Numbered from the stretch's first letter, positions 43,966-53,874 are shown. The stretch: 54,056 nt of DNA from Methanosarcinaceae archaeon (GCA_020055655.1 JAIPUR010000018.1:1-54056), one strand, 5' to 3'. Notes: a model not told the origin generated them from the letters alone. Made by a program: numbers and translations.

Positions 43966-44400
43966 ATAATTGGTGCTGTTCATGCATATATGGATACTGA
44001 CTCTATCTTTGTTTTCCCCTGAACATGAACAGAAGATCATTGACTATTTAAAGGCTCCAAATCGTTATAATTTAGATATTGATCTGTTGAGGGCTGAAAA
44101 AGATAATATATGGAACTATTATGGTATATCTTCAAAACGCTATGCTCTTTACACCTGTAAAAATGAGGAACTCAAGTTAATTGAAGGTGAGAGATTATTC
44201 TAACTACATAGACTTGGAACTTAACAAATCCATTTCCAAAGGATGTTGCTGATTGGCAGGCTAAGATATGTGGGGATCTCCTTAAGTTACACTATTGGAT
44301 TCTTAAAGAGATAGACATTGAAGAGAAGTATACATGGTGCTAATGTTGCTAGGTCTTATGGCACCATTTCTTATCTCACTTTTTATGTTCAATATATCTA
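43957..44400 (+). pseudogene. Family B DNA polymerase relic
   Basis: The first frame reads [18 protein letters not shown], containing YMDTDS, the catalytic motif C of family B polymerases, then a stop. A shifted frame continues PEHEQKIIDYLKAPNRYNLD, YYGISSKRYALYTCKNEELK (the K-SKRY motif that follows in these enzymes) to a stop at 44203. After another shift come LTNPFPKDVADWQ and LLKLHYWILKEIDIEEKY, and finally YGTISYLTF. Only the palm-to-thumb end of a polymerase of many hundred residues remains. The IS element was inserted at its left edge. Such PolB genes belong to viruses, plasmids or casposons. Confidence 0.68.
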
Positions 44401-44482
44401 ATCCTATCAAACTCTTCTATATTTGCTATAGCCAGGCGCATTGTAGAAATAAGATAGGATCTTAATTTAAACTGGGGTTAAA

Positions 44483-45286
44483 ATGAAACATTTACTAGTT
44501 TGTATCTTAATGATATTCTTTGTTATTTTATCCGGTTGCATCAGCAATACAAATGAAGCTGCCGATGGAACAGTAGACAATAATGAGAACATTATCGGGT
44601 CAATAGAGTTTCAGGTAGAAGGGACGGAAGTGGAGATTATAAGCTCTGATCTGAGCTATCCGGCGTACGTAGCAGCACCCGCAACCGAAGACAGAAAACC
44701 GGCAATAGTGCTGTTACACTCATTCAGGGGGATGGAACCGGGATATATAGAACTCATCGACAGGTTTGCTTCTGAAGGGTATGTGGTAGTGGCTCCTGAG
44801 TGGCAGACTTTCGAGACATCTCCATCCGATGCGCTTGTAGAACAATTGATACGAGATTCTGTGAAATATGCAAAAACAAGGCCTGATGTGAATACCGATA
44901 TTCTCGGATTGACAGGCTTCTGTGCAGGTGGAAGATACACCATGCTCTTTCTTCCTGAGATCAAGGAATTCAATTCCGGGGTTGCATGGTATGGTTTCCC
45001 ATATTCAGGAGGAGACGAGAATCGACCGGCTACACCCGCTGACGTGGTAGAGGGGCTTGAAGCACCCATGTTGATTATCCACGGAACCAATGACCAGCCC
45101 AGCAATATATCAGATATCTATAGATACTCCACTGAACTGGATACTGCTGACAAATACTTTGAATTGAAGGTATATCAGGGTCAACCCCATGGTTTCATGC
45201 TTGAGGATGGACAGCTCTCACAGAGTTTTGAAGCCGAGGATGCTTACTGGCAGATGCTTACATTCTTTGACAGGACATTGAACTAA
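44483..45286 (+). CDS. Dienelactone hydrolase-family lipoprotein
   Basis: The 267-residue protein has a lipoprotein signal (MIFFVILSGC, lipid Cys near 20) and a dienelactone-hydrolase domain: PAIVLLHSFRGMEPGYIE, GLTGFCAGGRYTMLF with Cys147 as nucleophile, IIHGTNDQPS with the catalytic Asp, and GQPHGFM with the His. It is an extracytoplasmic thiol hydrolase of esters or lactones; the natural substrate is unknown. It is followed after 10 bases by the UPF0182 membrane protein, so the two form an operon. Confidence 0.88.
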   Translation: MKHLLVCILMIFFVILSGCISNTNEAADGTVDNNENIIGSIEFQVEGTEVEIISSDLSYPAYVAAPATEDRKPAIVLLHSFRGMEPGYIELIDRFASEGYVVVAPEWQTFETSPSDALVEQLIRDSVKYAKTRPDVNTDILGLTGFCAGGRYTMLFLPEIKEFNSGVAWYGFPYSGGDENRPATPADVVEGLEAPMLIIHGTNDQPSNISDIYRYSTELDTADKYFELKVYQGQPHGFMLEDGQLSQSFEAEDAYWQMLTFFDRTLN

Positions 45287-45296
45287 GGGATATGCT

Positions 45297-48038
45297 ATGA
45301 AAGACACAAAGTTCATTTTCCTTTTGTTGCTTGTACTTTTTTTTGCTATAGGTCCTTTCGTTGGGATCTATACCGATTACCTGTGGTTTGATATGATCGG
45401 CTATACTTCCGTTTTTATAACGATCCTGAAATGGAAATTGATCATAGGAATACCCGTTTTTTTATTCGTGTTCATCTTTCTCTACGTGAACGCAAGGATT
45501 GCAGAGGCCTTAATAAGCAGGGTACTTGCTGATAAGAATATTGAATATGATAAATTGGATTCCCGGACCATTTTGGTTGTGCCAGTTGTATTTTCATTCC
45601 TTTTTGGACTCATACTCAGCAGTAATTGGAAAACCATCCTCCTTTACATGAATAATACAACTTTTGGAATAAAGGATCCCATTCTTATGAACGATATAGG
45701 ATTCTATGTATTCCAGCTTCCATTCTTGCATCTTGTGAGAGGGGGATTCCTGATTCTGTCCATCATAGCTTTCATATTGGTTCTGATCCGTTACATATAC
45801 AAACTTGAACCTTTATTCCAACCGGAGAAAAAGAGGAAAGAAGATATTACAGAAAGTTATATCCTGGAACAGACAACCAGTGTTAAGGATATATTGCTCG
45901 AACTACCTCCAAAAGTCCTTGTTCATATTTCGATACTTCTTGCATCTATTTTTGTGCTGATAGCTTTTGGTTTTTTCCTTAACAGATATGAAATTCTGTT
46001 CTCCCAGTATGGAGTGGTGGCTGGTGCGGGATACACTGATGTGTATATTCGCCTTCCGATATTCAATATATTAACCGCGCTGTCCTTGTTGATATCGATA
46101 GCTTTGATGACAAATGTTAAATTGAAAGATGTCAGGATCCCAGTTGCAAGCATATTTCTGATAATTTTGTTCATTCTGGCAAGTTCCTTTGTGCCGAATG
46201 TATATCAGCAGTTCAAAGTAGAACCAACGGAAATACAACTTGAAGAACCATATTTGAATTATAACATAAATTACACAAGAATGGCTTTTAGTCTGTCAGA
46301 TATTGAAGAAAAATCCTTTGAAGTAAATTCTAAATTTACATTGTCAGAACTTGAAAATAATACACAGGTCGCCGATAATATACGAATATGGGATAGAAGG
46401 GCTCTTCAACAAACATACAGACAATTACAGCAGATCCGAACCTATTATACATTCTACGATGTCGATACCGACCGATATCATATAGATGATGGGTACCGAC
46501 AGTACATGATATCTGCCAGGGAACTGGATACAATGCAGCTCGCTCCGGAAGCGAAGACATGGGTGAATGAGCGTCTGGTTTACACCCACGGGTTTGGGGT
46601 TGTAATGAATCCTGTAAGCACGAAAACTTCTGATGGCAGACCTGAATTTGTTTTGCAGAATATTCCTCCTGTAGGGATTTTCAATGTATCCAATCCACGC
46701 ATATATTATGGTGAGCTTACTGAGGAATACAAGATAGCAGATACGGGAAAAGAAGAATTCGACTACCCACGGGAAGAACAGAACGTATTCACCCAATACG
46801 ATGGCAGAAGTGGTATATTACTGGATTCTTTTTTTAAAAGACTTGTCTTTGCCTATTCTTTTGGCGAGATAAATGTCATCCTCAGTGAATACATAGATGA
46901 TAATTCACGGTTGATGTATCACAGGCAGATCGAAGAAAGGGCACAGACCATAGCTCCATTCCTTGAATATGATAGTGACCCGTACCCCGTGGTATATGAT
47001 GGAAGAATCTACTGGATAATAGATGCTTATACAACTGCCGACAAATTTCCTTATTCTGAGAACTATTATGGATCAAATTTCTACGGTATCAACTACATCA
47101 GAAATTCTGTAAAGGTCGTTATTGATGCTTATGATGGAACTGTGGATCTCTACGTGATGGAAGATGAACCTGTTGTTAATACTTATTCCAGGATATTTCC
47201 TGACCTTTTCAAACCGTTCAGTGAGATGCCAGCAGGTCTTAAGAAGCACATACGATACCCTAAGGACTTCTTTAAGGTTCAGATGAACATGTATGAGAAC
47301 TACCACATGAAAAACGCAGACACTTTTTATAATAAAGAGGATGCGTGGGAGATCCCAAAGGAGGTATACAGGGGAGGCAGCATTGATATGGAGCCTTATT
47401 ACATGATCACAAAACTTCCTAACGGAGGTGGACTGGAATCGGTATTATTACAGCCTTTCACGCCCAGAAACAGGGAGAATATGATCGCATGGATAGCCGC
47501 TAGATGTGATGAACCAAATTATGGAGAGATAAAACATTACGAATTGCCAAAGGGCGAACTCATCTATGGTCCAACACTGATAGAGTCCAGGATCGATCAG
47601 GATCCGGATATCTCCGAGCAGTTAACCTTGTGGGGACAGACCGGATCCCGGGTAATTAGAGGGAATTTACTGGTAGTGCCAATCGGTAATTCAATATTTT
47701 ACTCTGAGCCCTTGTTCATAAGTGCTGAAGAATCAGAGATCCCTGAACTCAGAAGGGTTATCGTGTCATCCGGGCAGAAAGTTGTTATGGGCGAGAATCT
47801 TCCGGAAGCTCTCCAGATGCTTGTGGAAGGCAGACTCACAGACGAGGCTGAGACCGAACAAGCAGGTCTACCACCGACTATAAGTGAACTTGCACAACAG
47901 GCACTGGATCATTACAACAAGGCTCAGGAATATCTGGCCGAAGGTAACTGGGCAGGATATGGCGAAGAGATCGATCAAATGGAAAACACCCTGGTCCAGC
48001 TAGATAAGATTCTGGATGAAGCAGATAAAAACGTCTAA
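45297..48038 (+). CDS. UPF0182 family membrane protein
   Basis: The 913-residue protein matches UPF0182 in length and sequence (TDYLWFDMIGYTSVFITILK near the start; NRYEILFSQYGVVAGAGYTD; WIIDAYTTADKFPYSENYYG). About seven membrane segments lie in the first 300 residues, and the rest is a large domain predicted outside the cell, with a Gln/Glu-rich helix at the end. Function unknown; it is shared with actinobacteria and cyanobacteria. AAGGGA lies 7 bases before ATG 45297. Confidence 0.9.
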   Translation: MKDTKFIFLLLLVLFFAIGPFVGIYTDYLWFDMIGYTSVFITILKWKLIIGIPVFLFVFIFLYVNARIAEALISRVLADKNIEYDKLDSRTILVVPVVFSFLFGLILSSNWKTILLYMNNTTFGIKDPILMNDIGFYVFQLPFLHLVRGGFLILSIIAFILVLIRYIYKLEPLFQPEKKRKEDITESYILEQTTSVKDILLELPPKVLVHISILLASIFVLIAFGFFLNRYEILFSQYGVVAGAGYTDVYIRLPIFNILTALSLLISIALMTNVKLKDVRIPVASIFLIILFILASSFVPNVYQQFKVEPTEIQLEEPYLNYNINYTRMAFSLSDIEEKSFEVNSKFTLSELENNTQVADNIRIWDRRALQQTYRQLQQIRTYYTFYDVDTDRYHIDDGYRQYMISARELDTMQLAPEAKTWVNERLVYTHGFGVVMNPVSTKTSDGRPEFVLQNIPPVGIFNVSNPRIYYGELTEEYKIADTGKEEFDYPREEQNVFTQYDGRSGILLDSFFKRLVFAYSFGEINVILSEYIDDNSRLMYHRQIEERAQTIAPFLEYDSDPYPVVYDGRIYWIIDAYTTADKFPYSENYYGSNFYGINYIRNSVKVVIDAYDGTVDLYVMEDEPVVNTYSRIFPDLFKPFSEMPAGLKKHIRYPKDFFKVQMNMYENYHMKNADTFYNKEDAWEIPKEVYRGGSIDMEPYYMITKLPNGGGLESVLLQPFTPRNRENMIAWIAARCDEPNYGEIKHYELPKGELIYGPTLIESRIDQDPDISEQLTLWGQTGSRVIRGNLLVVPIGNSIFYSEPLFISAEESEIPELRRVIVSSGQKVVMGENLPEALQMLVEGRLTDEAETEQAGLPPTISELAQQALDHYNKAQEYLAEGNWAGYGEEIDQMENTLVQLDKILDEADKNV

Positions 48039-48081
48039 TTCCTATAATACAGGATCTCAGACCTTCATTGGCTATTAAAAA

Positions 48082-48112
48082 GAAAAGCTCAACAAGCTTT
48101 TCATTATTTTTA
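48082..48112 (+). terminator. Terminator after the UPF0182 gene
   Basis: GAAAAGCT (48082-48089) and AGCTTTTC (48095-48102) form a perfect 8-bp stem with loop CAACA, followed by ATTATTTTTA, 43 bases after the stop. Confidence 0.65.
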
Positions 48113-48140
48113 GAGGAATAGAACAATAATAGACCATGCC

Positions 48141-48218
48141 AAAATTAAGCAAATGCTTTCCAGGTTTCTTGTGGATTTTGCTGCTTTAAGTCTCATAGAA
48201 AAATTATCTTACATGTGA
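48141..48218 (+). pseudogene. Cas1-like relic C (short)
   Basis: One frame reads KIKQMLSRFLVDFAALSLIE, then KLSYM and a stop at 48216. Q-xxx-RFLVDFA-LSLIEK corresponds to the QEPFRFLVDxAVxxLIEK segment of Cas1. Only about 26 codons remain, so the call is weaker than for relics A and B and rests partly on their presence nearby. Confidence 0.4.
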
Positions 48219-48305
48219 ATTCAAGCTAAAGGTTAATCTTCCAAAATTTTAAGTGTTGGGTTTTTAGAATTCTTCTAATGGTTTTTACTAAAACGCTTAT
48301 CTTGT

Positions 48306-49259
48306 ATGGAAGAATATGGAAGTCAAATGTGGATCGATGCTCTGTATTTATCTTTTGATTATCTCATTAAGGTCATCCCTCCTATCATAGTAGGGACCAT
48401 TATAATGGATATTCTCGTGGAAATGGGATGGGTCAAAAAACTGGGTTTCATTGCATCCCCCGTGATGCGTTTTGGAAATCTCAGGGAGGAGATAGGTGTG
48501 AGTTTTCTCACATCCTTTGGCTCATCTGCTGCGGGAAATTCCATGATAGCAAAGCTTCATGAGAATAACCACATCAATAGAAAGGAGACCATCATCGCTA
48601 CAATGGTAAACTCGTTCCCATCAAGCATAGTGCTCTCAAGAGACCTGCTGCCAGTGGTTGTCGTACTGCTTGGCAGCACCGGCCTTGTCTACCTGGGTAT
48701 AGTGATACTTATCGGTTTTCTAAAGACATTGATGGCTCTGGGCGCTGCCCGTGTTCTCCTTGAACCCAAAACCCACGGGGATATCCATGCTAACATTGAG
48801 AAGATCTCTTTCAGGCAAGCAGTTATAGGGGTCTCTAAAAGATCAGGGGCATCCCTGAAAAAGATAGTCATAACCATGGTGCTGGTATCTATAATTGTTT
48901 TCCAGCTCATGGAGACCGGTATATTTGATTGGTTATCATCCATGATGAGTAACTCTTTTTTGATCCGATATGTACCTGCAGAGGGTCTACCTATCGTTGC
49001 CGGATGGTTTGCCAGCAATATCGCTGCCTATACCATAGCCGGTAATCTTCTAACGGCAGAGATACTTACACCAAAGGATGTTATACTTGCCCTTATTATT
49101 GGAAGGATACTGGCCAGTGTTCCCAGGATTAAGAGCATGCTGCCATATTATGTGGGTATATTCAGTCCCAGGCTTGGAGTGAAGATCATGTTTGTATCCC
49201 TGATGATGCAGAACGGTATAATGGTCATGATCGTGGGTTTTATCATAATGTTCTGGTGA
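48306..49259 (+). CDS. Nucleoside-recognition (Gate) domain membrane protein
   Basis: The 317-residue protein has about seven membrane segments in two Gate-type repeats: SFLTSFGSSAAGNSMIAKLH and MVNSFPSSIVLSRDLLPVVV in the first, GWFASNIAAYTIAGNLLTAE and GRILASVPRIKSMLPYYVGI in the second. It resembles spore-maturation/nucleoside-recognition proteins of methanogens; the transported molecule is unknown. No clear ribosome site precedes ATG 48306, so the start is likely but not proven. Confidence 0.82.
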   Translation: MEEYGSQMWIDALYLSFDYLIKVIPPIIVGTIIMDILVEMGWVKKLGFIASPVMRFGNLREEIGVSFLTSFGSSAAGNSMIAKLHENNHINRKETIIATMVNSFPSSIVLSRDLLPVVVVLLGSTGLVYLGIVILIGFLKTLMALGAARVLLEPKTHGDIHANIEKISFRQAVIGVSKRSGASLKKIVITMVLVSIIVFQLMETGIFDWLSSMMSNSFLIRYVPAEGLPIVAGWFASNIAAYTIAGNLLTAEILTPKDVILALIIGRILASVPRIKSMLPYYVGIFSPRLGVKIMFVSLMMQNGIMVMIVGFIIMFW

Positions 49260-49277
49260 ACTCTCCAGAGGATTATG

Positions 49278-49382
49278 TTTTTCAGGCTCTTCATTTACTG
49301 AAAATCTATCATCCTTAATGTATAGTTTGGCATTGCTAACACGCATATCTATTCCGTATCCGTTAAGGAATTGAAGTTTCAT
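49278..49382 (-). pseudogene. Possible Cas1-like N-terminal relic D
   Basis: From ATG 49382 the minus strand reads MKLQFLNGYGIDMRVSNAKL, then YIKDDRFSVNEEPEK, after which the frame runs into the antisense of the preceding membrane gene. AGAGGTTGAT stands just before the ATG, so this is the true 5' end of a former gene. The short beta-hairpin pattern (NGxGxxxRVxxxKLxIKD) resembles the N-terminus of Cas1 proteins. Identification is tentative. Confidence 0.35.
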
Positions 49383-49480
49383 TAGAAATCAACCTCTTCT
49401 AGCAAAGTATCTGATGAAATACAAAGACTTGCAGAACTAAAAAAGCACTTCAAAGCCTTACAGTTAGACAACTTTAATAT

Positions 49481-49627
49481 ATGGCAAAAAACTATGGGGT
49501 CAAAGTTAAATCTCAAGACCTTGTGTTTTTTGATTAGACAGCTCCAAAATTAACAAAAGATGATTATGTTGCTTGGATAAGATATGATCTAAGCTTCGAG
49601 GAAATTATTATATTTACATTAACATGA
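49481..49627 (+). other. Short open frame interrupted by one TAG
   Basis: ATG 49481 opens MAKNYGVKVKSQDLVFFD, a TAG at 49535-49537, then TAPKLTKDDYVAWIRYDLSF and EEIIIFTLT before TGA 49625. Both halves are in one frame and look coding, but I recognise no family. It is either a dead fragment or, in an organism that reads TAG as pyrrolysine, a 48-residue peptide. The rest of the 49383-49678 spacer shows nothing clear. Confidence 0.3.
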
Positions 49628-49678
49628 AAAGACTCACTAATAAAGTAAAAATAAAAATAAACAAGGATATACATATAT

Positions 49679-50335
49679 ATGGCTATTGAAACTTTAGAGA
49701 TGACAAGCAGTCTTATGAGTTATTTCATTTTCTCGTTTATATCACTGCTCATCATTGTAAGCCCAATAGGCGCTCTTTTTGCGTTTATACCCCTGACAAG
49801 TTCAATGACATTTGAAGAAAAGAACCTAATTGCAAAGCGTGCTGTCTTGTTAGCTAGTTTGCTGTCAATTTTCTTCGCTATAAGTGGAACTTTAATTTTA
49901 GACATGTTCGGTGTACGCGTTGATTCCTTAAGGATAGCTGGTGGAATTCTACTTTTCACAATTTCATTTGATATGCTTCAAGCACGAACATCCAGGGAAA
50001 GTATTACAGAAAAAGAGATCGATGCATCACTAAGAAGAGATGATATATGGATATTTCCCGTTGCTTTACCAATGCTCACAGGACCTGCTACAATTGCAAC
50101 GATAATATTACTTATTAAAGGTGCAATTTCATTTGATTATAAAATAATGGTTATACTTGCTATATTGTTAACATTTGCTATTACTTTGTTCGTGCTCACT
50201 CATTCGTGGAGAATATCTAAATTCATGGGATATACTGGAATGATGGTTACAACAAGACTTCTTGGATTGTTCCTTGCAGCACTTGCAGTGGAAATGATTA
50301 TAAACGGAGTTTGGAATATCTATAATAGTTTATGA
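49679..50335 (+). CDS. marC: MarC-family integral membrane protein
   Basis: The 218-residue protein has six membrane segments and MarC motifs: IVSPIGALFAFIPLTSSMT, GGILLFTISFDMLQAR, FPVALPMLTGPATIATIILL and TRLLGLFLAALAVEMIINGV. MarC proteins are widespread; their transport substrate is unproven. AAGGAT lies about 9 bases before the ATG. It is a single gene. Confidence 0.9.
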   Translation: MAIETLEMTSSLMSYFIFSFISLLIIVSPIGALFAFIPLTSSMTFEEKNLIAKRAVLLASLLSIFFAISGTLILDMFGVRVDSLRIAGGILLFTISFDMLQARTSRESITEKEIDASLRRDDIWIFPVALPMLTGPATIATIILLIKGAISFDYKIMVILAILLTFAITLFVLTHSWRISKFMGYTGMMVTTRLLGLFLAALAVEMIINGVWNIYNSL

Positions 50336-50354
50336 TTTCAGGGAACATGATTAA

Positions 50355-50528
50355 TTGATTATAAAAATAATCAAATTAAGCAATGTATATGATGAATTAT
50401 TTCAGAATGGTATTGGAAAAGTATATGAACCATATAATATGAATTTCTTTTTGTTCAATATTGTTCATGAACAAAATATTATGCTTTTCCAAAATGCCAC
50501 TAATACAGAAAATATGGATTTATCATAG
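50355..50528 (+). other. Unassigned short open frame in the marC-hsdR spacer
   Basis: A 57-codon frame from TTG 50355 (LSNVYDELFQNGIGKVYEPY, then NMNFFLFNIVHEQNIMLFQN) ends at TAG 50526. It looks coding but has no ribosome site and no family that I recognise; it may be a relic. The rest of the 50336-50700 spacer holds only the hairpin element at 50602. Confidence 0.3.
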
Positions 50529-50601
50529 TGAATCCGAAAAATGATTTTTTTAATTTGATGCAATAATAATTAAAAATTAAAGAAAGTTTGGTTTTTTGGC
50601 G

Positions 50602-50637
50602 TTACCTATTACCCCGCACCTGATTTCCGGGTAATAG
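50602..50637 (-). repeat. Hairpin intergenic element, copy 2
   Basis: CTATTACCC (50607-50615) and GGGTAATAG (50629-50637) are perfect complementary arms enclosing CGCACCTGATTTC. Its reverse complement matches 38303-38335. It lies about 65-100 bases downstream of the hsdR stop, in the same relation to hsdR as copy 1 is to mscS, so it may serve as a 3'-end element. Confidence 0.65.
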
Positions 50638-50700
50638 AAAGCGACAAAGAAGATAATTACAAATGACAACTATTCTTCTTTACATTACTTCTAATGACTC

Positions 50701-53700
50701 TTAATTTGTCCATGAATTTGAAAGAACTTCAGCTTGCTTTAATACTAATTCAATGGCTTCCGGTGCCATGTCTGGAGGATACTTATATTTCTGTAATGTG
50801 CGACGAACAAGAATTCGCAATTTAGCTCTTACACTATCACGCACTTGCCAATCCACTGTTGTAGACTTTTGTAATTTTTTGGTAATTTCCCGAGCTATCT
50901 TTTTAAGGGTCTCATCGCCCAATTCACGCACAGCACTTTCGTTGTCTGCCAGTGCATCGTAGAATGCGATCTCATCAGGGTTCAGGCCTAGTTCCTCATC
51001 ATGTTTCAGAGCTTCACGATAGTCCTTTGCCATCTGGATGAGTTCTTCGATGACCTGGGCTGTTTCAATGCCACGATTATTGTATTTTCGCAGTGTTTCC
51101 TGCAAACGATCACTGTATTTCTTTTCCTGAACAACGTTGTTTGAAGACCTTGATCTTATCTGGTCTTTTAGCAGTTTTTCCAGTAATTCAACTGCAAGAT
51201 TGCGATATTCCATGTGTCGGACATCTTCCAGGAATTCATCTGATAAGAGGCTGATATCTGGTTTTTCCAGACTTGCCAGTTCGAATACATCCACTACACC
51301 TTCGGAAATAATGGAATTATCAAGTATCTGTTTAAGGAGAGAGTTCTTTTCTTCCTGTGTCCGTTTTTTGTCAACAGATGTGTATTTTGAAATAGCGGTC
51401 TTCACGGCTGAGAAGAATGCAATTTCAGAATGTAATGGTTCGAGTTCATCAAGGGTGCTGCATAGTGAATATGCTTTGTTGATGGCAAGTACGGTGTCCA
51501 GATAACGCTTTTTGCCGTCATCTAGTCCTAAGATATGGTTTGCTGCGGGTACTAACAGCTTGTAGGCCTGAGTCTCAAAACCTGTGTAATCGAAGCCGTG
51601 GAACATACCACGGACGATATCCATTTTCTCCAGCACTATGGAGTAGGCTTCTTCGGCATTCCTTGTGGGTTCGCCTCTGCCTTTGGCTTCGGTGTAGTTG
51701 TTGAGTGCTTGTTTTAGCTCGTTTGCAATTCCAATATAGTCTACTACCAGACCACCGGGTTTGTTACCGAATACACGATTGACCCTTGCAGTGGCTTGTA
51801 TCAGATTATGGTCTTTCATGGGTTTGTCGATGTACATGGTATTGCAGCATGGTACGTCAAATCCTGTGAGCCACATGTCACGAACTATGACCAGCTTAAG
51901 TGGGTCTTTACTGTCCTTGAAGCGGTTTTCGATATCCTTTTTGGTTTTCTTGTTGTAGATATGTGGCTGAAGGTCTTTTTTATCGGATGCTGAGCCGGTC
52001 ATTACGACCTTTATGGCACCTTTCTTTGGGTCGGGATCATGCCACTCCGGACGCAGTGCTGTTATCTGGTCGTAGAGTTCGACACAGATCCTGCGACTCA
52101 TGCCTACGATCATGGCTTTCCCTTCCATTGATTCGTTGCGTTTTTCAAAGTGCTGAACAAGGTCAATGGCCACCTGCTGAATACGTGGTGTGGAACCTAC
52201 GAGTTTTTCCAGACGGCTCCATTCACTTTTTGTCTTTTCACGACTGGATATCTCTTCTTCGTCTTCGACTATTTCCTCGACCTTTGTGGATAGCTCTGCT
52301 ATTTTTTCGTTGTTCAAATCGAGTTTTGCTAAGCGTGATTCATAGAATATAGGTACAGTTGCTCCGTCATCAACGGCATCCTGTATGTCATATATGGATA
52401 TCTCTTTGCCAAATACGTCATAGGTGTCCTTGTCATCTGTTGATATCGGCGTGCCTGTGAATCCGATGAATGTGGCATTTGGTATGGCATCACGCAGATA
52501 TCTGGAATATCCGAATACCATTTTACTACCGATGACTTTGCCGTTCTCATCCTTTACATCGACAAGGCGGCCTTTACTTCCATATTGACTGCGGTGGGCT
52601 TCATCTGAGATCACCACGATGTTATGACGGGAATTCAGGACCGGATGTGTGGTCTCGTCTCCTATGGGTGCGAATTTCTGTATGGTTGTGAAGATTATGC
52701 CGCCGGATTCTCTTTCAGAGAGCATGAGGCGCAGTTCTTCCCGGTTTTTAGCCTGTACGGGTGTTTGCTTGAAGAGTTCCTGCAGATTGGAGAATGTGTT
52801 GAAGAGTTGTCCGTCCAGGTCGGTGCGGTCTGTTACTACCAGTATTGTGGGATTGTTCATTTCCGGCTGCTGCAATAGTTTCCCGGCATAGCAGCACATT
52901 AAGATGCTCTTACCGGACCCCTGGGTATGCCAGATGACTCCGGCCTTTTTGCTGCCGGGAACTACTTCTCTGCCATAGCTTGCACGGGCTTCATGGCTCA
53001 TGTGCTCATCCGGCATTTGTGATGCTATCAGTGTCACTCTTACCGCTTCCCGGACCGCATGGAACTGGTGGTAACCGGCTATTTTTTTGATCAGGCTTGC
53101 GCCATCGTGCTCAAAGAGTATGAAATATCGAAGATAATCAAGCAGCAGTTCCTTATCAAAAAATCCCCTGACGACTGTCTCCAGTTGCCATTCCATTAGC
53201 GGCTTATCATCTTCATTTTTGATGGTACGCCATGGTCCGAATCGTTCCTTGTTAGCTGTCAGCGACCCGACACGTGCATTGAACCCGTCACTTATCACCA
53301 GTGCTTCGTTGAATACAAAAAGATCAGCTATTTCGTCCTTATAGGTCTGCAACTGCTCGTATGCGTTCCAGATATTTACCTTCTCGTCACCCGGAGTCTT
53401 AAGCTCCAGGACAGCAATAGGCAGACCATTGATAAAACAAACAATATCCGGCCTTCTGGGCTGTTTTATCCCCTGGATCGTAAACTGATTGACCACCAGG
53501 AACCGATTATTCTCCAGTCTCTCAAAATCGATCAAAAATACCCTGTCATGAATAACTTCATCATCCCTGCTATACTCGACCGGAACCCCTTCCAGCAAGA
53601 ACCGATGGAACACCCGGTTATTGATCGTCAGGTCCAGCCCCTCTGGTTGTAAAACACTTGCTAAAGCCTGCTCAACAGCACTCTCCGGTAATCCCCCGTT

Positions 53701-53874
53701 AATACGCACCAGTGCTTCGCGCAAATACCTCTTTAACACAACCTCATGATAATCACCACGCTCAGGACGATAAGAATCACAAGCAATATCAGGGCCATGA
53801 ATTACATCCCAGTCCTTCTCCCTGAACCAGTCAAGACATAACTGTTCGAGTTGATCTTCGTTCATCATGAGCAT
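50701..53874 (-). CDS. hsdR: Type I restriction enzyme, R (restriction/translocation) subunit
   Basis: The 1057-residue length is normal for HsdR. The N-terminal nuclease has [20 protein letters not shown] with the D...E-x-K site. The SF2 motor follows: Walker [12 protein letters not shown] (about residue 315), DEAH box [11 protein letters not shown] (about 422), FGFTGTPI, and motif [13 protein letters not shown] helical C-terminal domain binds the methyltransferase. The protein pumps and cuts unmodified DNA with HsdM and HsdS. The frame starts at MLMMNEDQ; the third or fourth codon ATG is equally possible. hsdS lies 66 bases upstream on the same strand. Confidence 0.95.
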   Translation of the reverse strand: MLMMNEDQLEQLCLDWFREKDWDVIHGPDIACDSYRPERGDYHEVVLKRYLREALVRINGGLPESAVEQALASVLQPEGLDLTINNRVFHRFLLEGVPVEYSRDDEVIHDRVFLIDFERLENNRFLVVNQFTIQGIKQPRRPDIVCFINGLPIAVLELKTPGDEKVNIWNAYEQLQTYKDEIADLFVFNEALVISDGFNARVGSLTANKERFGPWRTIKNEDDKPLMEWQLETVVRGFFDKELLLDYLRYFILFEHDGASLIKKIAGYHQFHAVREAVRVTLIASQMPDEHMSHEARASYGREVVPGSKKAGVIWHTQGSGKSILMCCYAGKLLQQPEMNNPTILVVTDRTDLDGQLFNTFSNLQELFKQTPVQAKNREELRLMLSERESGGIIFTTIQKFAPIGDETTHPVLNSRHNIVVISDEAHRSQYGSKGRLVDVKDENGKVIGSKMVFGYSRYLRDAIPNATFIGFTGTPISTDDKDTYDVFGKEISIYDIQDAVDDGATVPIFYESRLAKLDLNNEKIAELSTKVEEIVEDEEEISSREKTKSEWSRLEKLVGSTPRIQQVAIDLVQHFEKRNESMEGKAMIVGMSRRICVELYDQITALRPEWHDPDPKKGAIKVVMTGSASDKKDLQPHIYNKKTKKDIENRFKDSKDPLKLVIVRDMWLTGFDVPCCNTMYIDKPMKDHNLIQATARVNRVFGNKPGGLVVDYIGIANELKQALNNYTEAKGRGEPTRNAEEAYSIVLEKMDIVRGMFHGFDYTGFETQAYKLLVPAANHILGLDDGKKRYLDTVLAINKAYSLCSTLDELEPLHSEIAFFSAVKTAISKYTSVDKKRTQEEKNSLLKQILDNSIISEGVVDVFELASLEKPDISLLSDEFLEDVRHMEYRNLAVELLEKLLKDQIRSRSSNNVVQEKKYSDRLQETLRKYNNRGIETAQVIEELIQMAKDYREALKHDEELGLNPDEIAFYDALADNESAVRELGDETLKKIAREITKKLQKSTTVDWQVRDSVRAKLRILVRRTLQKYKYPPDMAPEAIELVLKQAEVLSNSWTN

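Noticed and set aside
49050-49277. Minus-strand open frame continuing from the possible Cas1 N-terminus (His-rich residues)
   Set aside because: It is antisense to the clearly coding nucleoside-recognition gene; only the part upstream of that gene (49278-49382) looks coding.
49392-49480. Plus-strand frame SSSKVSDEIQRLAELKK as a SHOCT-type domain
   Set aside because: Short, without start, and overlapping the promoter/leader of the minus-strand Cas1-like fragment; resemblance is weak.
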